In this document: piece by piece, positions 7,124 through 15,200 of the stretch
Numbering within the stretch: the stretch's first letter is position 1
Layout: each line of letters starts with the position of its first letter
Source of the DNA: CAZVFX01 sp964626565
GTDB lineage: Bacteria > Myxococcota_A > UBA9042 > CAIXZC01
DNA length: 26,629 nucleotides
Assembly (NCBI GenBank): GCA_964626565.1
Contig: CAZVFX010000097.1
Location: 1 to 26,629 of the forward strand
Direction: 5' to 3'
Position numbers and translations under genes: made by a program
Notes under the pieces: generated by a model
Told to the model about the DNA's origin: nothing
The model's input: only the letters and a program-made list of their open reading frames with translations
Databases searched by the model: none

Positions 7124-10100
7124 ATGGCCATCATCAGAGGGTGCACCTGTACACTGTTCCTGGCCGCGTCCGCCCTTCTTCTCTCGCTGCCGGCTTGCTC
7201 TGGTGACGGAGGAAAGGACGGCGCGCAATTCAGCATTGTCTGCGAAGAGAGCGGCTTATGTGAATGTGTGGACAACAGCCAGTGTTCGGCCAACGAGGTA
7301 TGCATCAACGGATGGTGCGAACAACTGGGACCCCCCGTTGAAGATCTGGTCCTTCAGGACGGCATCGACTCCTGGTATCTGGACTCCGTGTTTGACGCAG
7401 CCATCGAGCCGGGCGCGTTCAAGTCTCCCTGTGAATCCAACGAAGATTGCGATTCTCTCATGTGTCTCGAACTCTCCCCCACCGAGGGCATCTGCACCCA
7501 AACCTGCATCGACCAGTGCCCGCCCGGTTGGGAATGCCGCGGCGTGAGCCAGGACGAATTCCTGACCTTCTTCTGCTTCCCCGAGGAAGACAGGTTGTGC
7601 CAGCCCTGCAAGACCGATGTCGGCTGCACCGGCGAGATGAACTTGTGCGTGGACGTTGGCGGCGTGCCGAGTTGCGGAAGGGATTGCTCGGCAGTCTCAT
7701 GCCCCAACGGGTACGTGTGCGAGGAAACCACCAGCGTTGAGGGGACGGTCGGCCTGCAGTGTGTCCCCGAGAACGGCTACTGCCAGTGCACTCCGGAGAC
7801 CATCGGGGAGTTGTTCCTGTGCACGACTGACAACGAGTACGGGAGTTGCCCCGGCCAGCGGGTGTGTCAGGATGACGGCTCCATGAGTGATTGCAATGCC
7901 AAAAGCGCGTCCCCGGAAGTTTGCGATGGAGAGGACAACGACTGCGACGGGTTCGTCGATGAAGACATTCCGGGCAAGCCGTGCACCAATGAAAACGACC
8001 ATGGAGTGTGCAACGGGGAGGTGCTCTGCATTGCCGGGTTTGGAGAAGTGTGCAACGCGTCGGAAGCCGCGCCCGAACTGTGCGACAACCTGGACAACGA
8101 TTGCGACGGCGAGACCGATGAAGAGTTCAAGGACGACGACGGTTTGTACAGTCTCATTGAGCATTGCGGCGCGTGCAGTGTGGGCTGCGTCGGATTGTTC
8201 GCCAACGCCGCGGAGGTGATCTGCGACACCTCGGGCGACAGCCCGGAGTGCCGCATCGAACTGTGCGAACCGGGCTACATCCCGGCCGCGGGAAACCTGT
8301 GCCTGCCCGCGATCCACCACCTGTGCGAGCCGTGCACCAGCCACGAAGCGTGCGTCGGCAACGAGGACAAGTGCATTGCGGTGAATCCCACCGATACCCA
8401 GACTTTCTGCGGCCGGGACTGCTCGGAAGGCAATCAGTACGGAGCCGACTGTCCGCAAGGCTACGCTTGCGAGAGCGTGCTCCTGGAAGATGGAGAATTC
8501 CAGCAGTGCGTGCCGGAGAACAACTCGTGCGATTGCACCGAACTGAACGCCGGCCAGGAAAAGCCGTGCACCACCCAGAACGATTTCGGCTCGTGCTACG
8601 GCATCGCAGCCTGTGATCCGGATCAGGGGTGGTTGGGCTGCACCGCGATAGCTCCCGAGGAAGAAGTGTGCGACGGCGTCGACAACAACTGTGACGGCAT
8701 TATCGACGAAGGATTGAGCGGCGGATCGTGCATCAACGGCAACGCATTTGGCACCTGCATTGGCACCGTGACTTGTACCGGAGCGGACGGACAGTTCTGT
8801 TCCGCACCAACTCCGGAGGAAGAGATTTGTGACGGTGTGGACAACGACTGTGATGGCGAAACCGACGAGCCTTTCGCCACCAATGTTGTGGATGAAGAGG
8901 GCACGGTTGTGGCCCTGGTCTATGACCTGGGCAACGAGAATTGTGGCGGCTGCGGCCTGCCCTGCCAGCCGACGGCTCCGGTTACCGACGTGCAGTGCCA
9001 CAGCCAGGGGACCGAGGTGGAGTGCAAGGTGGAAGCGTGCGAGCCCGGCTACTACCCCTCTGAAGGCAAAGTTTGCCTCCCAATTCCCAACAAGAACCTG
9101 TGCCTTCCGTGCGCCGAGGATTCCGATTGCCTGGGTCCGGCAGATCTTTGCCTGGATTATCCCCAGGGGGCCTTCTGCGGCAGGGATTGTTCCCCCGGGA
9201 GCATCTACTCGATAGGTGAAGAGGGCGACGACCAATTCTGTAACGGCGCGGAAGGCGAGCAGGGGTGTTGTCCCGACGCCTACCTGTGCATCGATGGCCA
9301 GTGCTCCCGCGAGAGCCAGGATTGCGATTGCGATGTAGAAGGAAAACTCCGGTCGTGCGAGGTCGCCAACGAAGTCGGCGTGTGTGCCGGCGTAGAAGTG
9401 TGCACGGTGAGCGGACCGGATGCCGGGTGGCAGCCGTGTGACGCACTTGTTCCACAGCCCGAGGTTTGCGACGGCGTGGACAACGACTGCGACGGTCTCC
9501 TCGACGGTTTCGATGACTCGGTGGATACGGAAGGACTGGACGGGTATCCCCAGTGCCAGAACGTAAGTGACTTCTGCACGGGGAGTTGGACCTGCGCCGA
9601 GGTGGAAGGGAAGTTCGAGTGGTATTGCACGGCTGAAGTACCAAGCAACGAATCGTGCAACGGCCTGGATGACGATTGCGATGGGGAAGTGGACGAAGGT
9701 TTCACTGACGCTAACGGTCAGCTTACTCTCCTGGCCCACTGTGGTCAGTGCGGCCTGGACTGCACCGAGGCGCTGACGAATCTGGCGACCACCGGCAACG
9801 GCAACGTTCTGGACGGTGCCGTGGCCTGCGAACTGCAAGGCGGATTGCCTACGTGCGTCCCGAAGCAATGTGCATCCGGTTTCTATCCGTTCCCTTCTGC
9901 CGGCCCTGCCACAGTGTGTCTCGGACTGGATGCTGCCAACTGTCAACCCTGCGCCGAAGCCGGAGACTGCTCCAGTATCGGGCATGGCTGTCTGTCTGTG
10001 GGTACTGACGACGGCCTCTACTGCGCTCAGCGATGCGACGACGAATCACCCCATCCGGCTTGCACCGGTAATCCGGGCCAGCAGGGCTGTTGCCCCTCCG

Positions 10101-12229
10101 GTTTCTCGTGCGAGCCGGTGAACGGACAGCCCCCGGGGCAGCTCTTCTGCCGGCCTCTTTCCGATTCCTGTCAATGCAACGAGGAAAACGTCGGACTGGA
10201 GCGCCCGTGTACTGCCGACGGCGATGGTGGGCAGATCACCTGCTTTGGGATTTCAGCCTGCGCTCAGCTTGGCGGCGGGCTCTACGGCTGGGGGCCGTGT
10301 GACACCTCGGCCAATGTAGAGATTTGCGACGGCTCCGACAACGATTGCGATGGCGTTGTAGACGAGGGCTTCATGGTCGGTGGCCAGTACGCCACCGATG
10401 AGCACTGCGGTGCGTGCGGAAATAACTGCGCATTGAAGTGGAGCCCTTCCGAACAACACGTGCTCGGTGAGTGCGACCCGGGCCTGCCGGGCGGACCCGA
10501 TTGCGTGGTCGGAGAGTGTCTCACCGCCGTCGTGGATGGCACCACCTACCAGTACGTGGATCTGGACGATTGGACCGGCAACGGCTGTGAGTGCCCGGCG
10601 GCTGTGGACCTCGACCTTGATGAGCCTGAAGTGTTTCCCGCCTATCCCCTTCCCGGCGCCGAATACCTCGACGCTGATTGCGACGGCATCGACGGGGATC
10701 TTGAAACCGCCATTTTCGTTTCGGCCGGTGCTGAGGGAGGCGACGGTTCGTTGGGTTCACCACTGGGGACCATTCAGGACGCAGTGGACCTGTTTGCGCC
10801 TGCGATTCACAGCCATATCCTGGTAACCACCGGTTCATATCCAGAGCGCGTCACGGTCAAGAACGGTGTAAAAATGTTCGGCGGGTACAGCCCCGACTTT
10901 TTCATACGAGATGTGGCCCTTTTTCCTACCATCATCGACGGCCCCCTTCCCGATTTTGCCGACCCGATACAGGTCCCAGGGGCGGTTGTGGCGGTGGGCA
11001 TCTCACAGCCTACCGTGATCGTTGGATTCACCATTAATGGCTATGACGTTCCGGCCGGAGGGGAATCAGCGGGCCAACCTTCGATTGCAGTCTATGTCTC
11101 CGGATCCTCCAGTGCGTTGAAGTTGCTGAACAACCGTGTGGTTGGCGGCCAGGGCGGCCCCGGACTGCCGGGCGCCAACGGCCTGGCGGGCAGCTCAGGT
11201 GAACCGGGCCACGATGGTGCGCACTCCGCAGAGTGTGCGGAAGGCGTCAATTGCACAGCCTGGCCGTGCAACGTCAAGACTTGCAGCGGCCACGAGCAGC
11301 CGGGTGGGACAGGGGGCGCAAACCTGTCATGTGCGGGCTCTGGCGGATGCCCCGGGATGGAGTCTCAAGGGGGCGAAAACGTGCAAGTGGCCAACGCTCC
11401 GCAGCCGGGGTGCATGTATGCGGCGGGGGGTCACCAGGGGACCTATAGCGGCGGTCCCTGGCATCTGTGTAAGTACGACTGTTTCATCAACGGGCAGATG
11501 AACGGCCCCAACGGAGGTGACGGCACCGATGGCTCCGGCGGCTGGGCGGGAGCCGGCTCGGCCGACTCGTTTGGCAACGTCGTCAACGGCCAGTGGGTAG
11601 GCAGTGGTGGGGTCTCCGGCACCGCCGGCAGTACCGGTGGTGGCGGGCAAGGGGGCAGCGCCGGGGCCTACGTCCAGAACTCCAAATCCAACAATTGCAC
11701 CGTGGGCAACCCCGCCGGAGACCTGGGCGGCAGTGGCGGCGGGGGTGGGGCCGGCGGGTGTGGTGGAAATGCCGGCCTGGGCGGCCAGCCTGGAGGCGCG
11801 GGTATGGGAGTGTTCATCGCGTCGGGAGCGGGCGGCAGCTTTGTTGACATCAAGGGCAACGTGATCTTGCGCGGCCGGGGCGGCAACGGCGGCGCCGGCG
11901 GTAATGGCGGCACCGGTGGAAAAGGTGGTGAGGGCGGCTCCGGCGGCTCGGCCGGTTGGCCCGCATGGTGCGCCGGCGTAGGCGGCGCCGGAGGGCGCGG
12001 TGGCGATGGGGGACCGGGGGGCGGCGGTGGTGGCGGCAGCGGTGGCCCCGCGCTGGGCCTGGCCGTGGTGGGCGGTTCCATCGTCCCGTTTGCAAACAAC
12101 AACGAGTTTCCGGTACCCGATGGAGATTCCGGCGGCGGTAATGGTGGCAAGGGCGGCTTGAGCGTAGACCCAAACAACAGTGGTGGCGACGGCGTAGACG
12201 GCGGCAGCATGGGCGTGAGGGGGTATTGA
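7124..12229 (+). CDS. Giant MopE-repeat lipoprotein with beta-helix-like and glycine-rich C-terminus (paralogue 1)
   Basis: A 1701-residue secreted lipoprotein. The ATG at 7124 has GAGG at 7112-7115 (8-base spacing); an upstream GTG at 7091 would only lengthen the signal peptide. The lipobox is SLPAC (Cys25). After a short CxC motif and acidic linker come four superrepeats (residues 158-399, 400-658, 659-938, 939-~1155). Each opens LCxPC and runs through CGRDCS, CPxGYxC and CxC to MopE-type CDGxDNDCDGxxDE motifs, two in each of the first three and one in the last. Residues ~1197-1340 resemble a DUF1565-type right-handed beta-helix (FVSAGAEGGDGSLGSPLGTI, VKMFGGYSPDF). Residues 1341-1701 are glycine-rich GGX sequence with a few Cys inserts. 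MopE motifs are linked to metal binding. A surface or adhesive role is inference. The next gene is a full-length paralogue one base away. Confidence 0.9.
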   Translation: MAIIRGCTCTLFLAASALLLSLPACSGDGGKDGAQFSIVCEESGLCECVDNSQCSANEVCINGWCEQLGPPVEDLVLQDGIDSWYLDSVFDAAIEPGAFKSPCESNEDCDSLMCLELSPTEGICTQTCIDQCPPGWECRGVSQDEFLTFFCFPEEDRLCQPCKTDVGCTGEMNLCVDVGGVPSCGRDCSAVSCPNGYVCEETTSVEGTVGLQCVPENGYCQCTPETIGELFLCTTDNEYGSCPGQRVCQDDGSMSDCNAKSASPEVCDGEDNDCDGFVDEDIPGKPCTNENDHGVCNGEVLCIAGFGEVCNASEAAPELCDNLDNDCDGETDEEFKDDDGLYSLIEHCGACSVGCVGLFANAAEVICDTSGDSPECRIELCEPGYIPAAGNLCLPAIHHLCEPCTSHEACVGNEDKCIAVNPTDTQTFCGRDCSEGNQYGADCPQGYACESVLLEDGEFQQCVPENNSCDCTELNAGQEKPCTTQNDFGSCYGIAACDPDQGWLGCTAIAPEEEVCDGVDNNCDGIIDEGLSGGSCINGNAFGTCIGTVTCTGADGQFCSAPTPEEEICDGVDNDCDGETDEPFATNVVDEEGTVVALVYDLGNENCGGCGLPCQPTAPVTDVQCHSQGTEVECKVEACEPGYYPSEGKVCLPIPNKNLCLPCAEDSDCLGPADLCLDYPQGAFCGRDCSPGSIYSIGEEGDDQFCNGAEGEQGCCPDAYLCIDGQCSRESQDCDCDVEGKLRSCEVANEVGVCAGVEVCTVSGPDAGWQPCDALVPQPEVCDGVDNDCDGLLDGFDDSVDTEGLDGYPQCQNVSDFCTGSWTCAEVEGKFEWYCTAEVPSNESCNGLDDDCDGEVDEGFTDANGQLTLLAHCGQCGLDCTEALTNLATTGNGNVLDGAVACELQGGLPTCVPKQCASGFYPFPSAGPATVCLGLDAANCQPCAEAGDCSSIGHGCLSVGTDDGLYCAQRCDDESPHPACTGNPGQQGCCPSGFSCEPVNGQPPGQLFCRPLSDSCQCNEENVGLERPCTADGDGGQITCFGISACAQLGGGLYGWGPCDTSANVEICDGSDNDCDGVVDEGFMVGGQYATDEHCGACGNNCALKWSPSEQHVLGECDPGLPGGPDCVVGECLTAVVDGTTYQYVDLDDWTGNGCECPAAVDLDLDEPEVFPAYPLPGAEYLDADCDGIDGDLETAIFVSAGAEGGDGSLGSPLGTIQDAVDLFAPAIHSHILVTTGSYPERVTVKNGVKMFGGYSPDFFIRDVALFPTIIDGPLPDFADPIQVPGAVVAVGISQPTVIVGFTINGYDVPAGGESAGQPSIAVYVSGSSSALKLLNNRVVGGQGGPGLPGANGLAGSSGEPGHDGAHSAECAEGVNCTAWPCNVKTCSGHEQPGGTGGANLSCAGSGGCPGMESQGGENVQVANAPQPGCMYAAGGHQGTYSGGPWHLCKYDCFINGQMNGPNGGDGTDGSGGWAGAGSADSFGNVVNGQWVGSGGVSGTAGSTGGGGQGGSAGAYVQNSKSNNCTVGNPAGDLGGSGGGGGAGGCGGNAGLGGQPGGAGMGVFIASGAGGSFVDIKGNVILRGRGGNGGAGGNGGTGGKGGEGGSGGSAGWPAWCAGVGGAGGRGGDGGPGGGGGGGSGGPALGLAVVGGSIVPFANNNEFPVPDGDSGGGNGGKGGLSVDPNNSGGDGVDGGSMGVRGY
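7595..10597 (+). repeat. Four ~240-280-residue Cys-rich superrepeats with MopE motifs (paralogue 1)
   Basis: Units begin at the LCxPC (or NCQPC) motif at 7595, 8321, 9098 and 9938 and are about 242, 259, 280 and ~220 residues. The MopE-type motifs lie near 7916, 8077, 8662, 8821, 9461, 9651 and 10319, so the pattern is two per unit and then one. Each unit also has an HCGxCGxxC-like segment and closes with a CxxGYxP-like segment before the next LCxPC. Confidence 0.85.
11144..12226 (+). repeat. Glycine-rich GGX-repeat coding region (paralogue 1)
   Basis: About 361 codons dominated by GGC/GGN triplets, strongest at 11872-12060, where GGNGGAGGNGGTGGKGGEGG is encoded. The stretch contains Cys-bearing inserts (11230-11500) and a repeated phrase VFIA...GNVI-x-RG that is also found in the paralogue. 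The DNA is itself a G-rich microsatellite-like repeat that could vary by slippage in multiples of three. Minus-strand proline-rich open frames here are antisense shadows. Confidence 0.9.
12217..12223 (+). promoter_or_regulatory. Ribosome-binding site inside the preceding gene that fixes the second paralogue's start
   Basis: GAGGGGG lies within the last codons of the upstream lipoprotein gene, 7 bases before the ATG at 12231. The alternative ATG at 12273 has no comparable site. The upstream stop TGA (12227-12229) is one base from the ATG, a layout that favours translational coupling. Confidence 0.6.
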
Positions 12230-12230
12230 T

Positions 12231-15200
12231 ATGAGGAATCTACGAACCCCCAACAGACTTTCCTCCGGAATCATGAAGCTCCGCCTGACCATCCCGGCAA
12301 TGGCGCTGCTGACCCTCATAGGATGCTCAGGCGGCTCCTCCAGCGGCGGCGAGCCCTCGGCGCCGTGCACCGAGGAAGGGTGCACCTGCATTTTTGCCGG
12401 CGATTGCCCTTCCGGGATGTTGTGCGTGAACGGCCAGTGTACTACCGACAACCCGCTGCCCGAGATCTTGGGCGGTGACGCATATGGCGACTCCATCGGA
12501 GGCGGCGATGTTGCCGGCGACGCCGGTGGGGGCGAGGCGGACGGAACCAGCGCGCAAGGAGTCGGCGAGGCCTGCTCCGACAACCTTCAGTGCGCGTCGG
12601 GATGGTGCATCGACTCGCCCGACGGAGGCTACTGCTCCGACGTTTGTGACGACGGCTGCCTCGAGGGGTGGGTGTGTAAAAACATCTCGCAGACCGCCCC
12701 CGACTTCATCTCTCTATGCGTTCAGGATAAGACCAGGCTCTGCCTGCCGTGCGAGAACGATCAACACTGCGGCGATGCCGGAGACCTCTGCCTCGAGATT
12801 GGAGGCGGTCTGTTCTGCGGAAGGGACTGCTCGCTGGAGCAGTGCCCCAGCGGATACGGTTGCGAGGACATAGAAACCGCCAACGGAGTCGCCAAACAGT
12901 GCGTCCCCCTCAACGATTCATGCGATTGCACGAGCGAGAGTGTCGGCCTGGTCAAAGGGTGCCAGGTGACCAACGACATCGGCACGTGCTTCGGGGAACA
13001 GGTGTGCGACGCAGTCCTCGGCTGGGTCGGCTGCAGTGCGGGAGTTCCCGAGGAAGAACTGTGCGACGGGAGCGACAACGACTGTAATGGGCAGATTGAC
13101 GAGGGATTCCTGACCGGACCTTGCGACATAAGCAACGAGTTCGGCCTCTGCTCCGGAATGGAGAGTTGTCTGGGCGCGGCCGGCTGGGTTTGCTCGGCCA
13201 AGACTCCGTCCGAAGAGCTTTGCAACGGCCTGGATGAAGATTGTGACGACCTCATCGACGAGGGGTTCATCAATGAGGACGGTCTGTACGTGCACGAAGA
13301 GCATTGTGGTACCTGCGGGAATGCGTGCCTGCCCAAGTTTGTCGGCGCGGCTGATGTCGAGTGCGACCTGTCCGGAGATACGCCCACCTGTGTAGTTCTC
13401 ACCTGCCTCCCCGGGTTCTTTCTTTTCAACGAGTTCACCTGCCTCGATGAGAACTCATTCCTGTGCCAGCCGTGCATTGAGGACGAGGATTGCTTTGGCG
13501 AGTTGTCCAAATGCCTGCAGATCAGCACCACCGACCCCCGCACTTTCTGCTTTCGCGACTGCAGCGGCCTCAGCGAGTTCAGCGTCACCTGCCCGCCGGG
13601 ATACGAGTGCGGGGAAATCGACGGCGGCAAGCAGTGTCTTCCCGTAAACACCAGCTGCGATTGTACCGCAGCCAACGAGGGGCAGACCAAGGCGTGCTCA
13701 CTGGAATCCGATTTCGGGATCTGCTTCGGCGAGGAAACGTGCGTTCCGGAGCTGGGATGGGACGGTTGCACCGCAGCCACCCCCGGGGAGGAGATCTGCG
13801 ATGGCGTAGACAACGACTGCGACGGTATGCTGGATGAAGATACGTCCGATGACCACCCGTGCGTCGAAGCCAATGAGTTCGGCGCTTGCGAGGGCGACGA
13901 GTACTGCAATGGGGCAGAAGGGATCTTATGTTCAGCACCGACGCCTTCCCCGGAGGTGTGCGATGGCGTGGACAATGACTGCAACGGCGAGACCGACGAA
14001 GGGTTCGCACTCGCAGTGGGCGATCCCCCAAAACTCAAATACGGCTTGACTGCGGAGCACTGCGGAACCTGCGGATACGCCTGCCCGGAACTGCCCCACG
14101 GCACTGCCAAGTGCGATATCGAACCGGAGATCCCTGCCTGCGTGGTAGGTGGATGCGAGGACGGTTATTTCGACTACCAGGGCACGGCCTGTCTCCCTTT
14201 GCCCGACGGCAATCTGTGCAGTCCGTGCAAGGCATCCAGCGACTGCCAGGGACCGGACGATTCCTGTTATGGCGAAGGCCCCGGACTGGTCTTCTGCGGC
14301 CGGGACTGTGACATTGGAAGCATCTATGGCACGGCCGACAACGTGTGCACCGGCCTGGTCGGACAGCAGGGGTGCTGCCCCGATGGATATTCGTGTGAAT
14401 CGGTGCTTGGGGGAAAACAGTGCAAGCCGGTTTCGGGCTCATGCACCTGTCTCGAGGACGGCGCGGTGGGGACCTGCACCAACGTCAGCGAATTCGGAAC
14501 TTGCGTCGGTACGAGGGTCTGTACCGCGACGGGGCCCGACGCAGGATGGTCGGAGTGCACTGCGGCCACACCCGCGGCGGAAGTCTGCGACGGTCTGGAC
14601 AACGACTGCGACGGAGTCATCGACGGACAGGACGACTCCCTGGATTTTTCCACTACACCCGATGGGATCCAGGATTGTTCCGCGGGGCCTGCGTGCCCCG
14701 GCCAATGGAAGTGCATAACCGCTCAGTGGGCCTGCACAGCACAGCCGGCAGTTCCGGAAGAGTGCGACAACCACGACAACGACTGTGACGGACAGGTGGA
14801 CGAAGACTTCCTGGTGGGCGGGCTCTATCTCCACCAGCAGCATTGCGGGGCTTGCGGCTACGATTGCACGCAACTCGTGCCCAACAGTGTCGACCCGCTG
14901 TGCCAACTTGTAGACGGAACCCCCACGTGCATCGCGTCGCAGTGCGAACCGGGACATTTCCCCTTTGGCGGCGGCACCGTGTGCATGGCGCTGCCGGACA
15001 ATCTGTGCCAGCCGTGTGGCTCCGACCTCGATTGTCTCGTCCCCTCCAGCAAGTGCCTGGACCTGGGAGTGGAAAACGTGTGCGGAAGGGATTGCTCAGC
15101 CGATAGTTTGTTCGGCCTCGGCTGTCCCGCCGGATACGGCTGTGAGCCGGTCGCCGGAACTTCCCAGTGCGTTCCCCAATCGGGGACCTGCCTGTGCGGC

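Noticed and set aside
7697..9985. A 762-codon open frame on the minus strand
   Set aside because: It is antisense to the superrepeats of the first giant lipoprotein. Repeated Cys, Asp and Gly codons produce few reverse-strand stops, and the encoded protein has no recognisable domain or start signal.
11668..12210. Proline-rich open frame on the minus strand
   Set aside because: Pro codons are the reverse complement of the Gly codons of the glycine-rich domain, so it is a compositional shadow.
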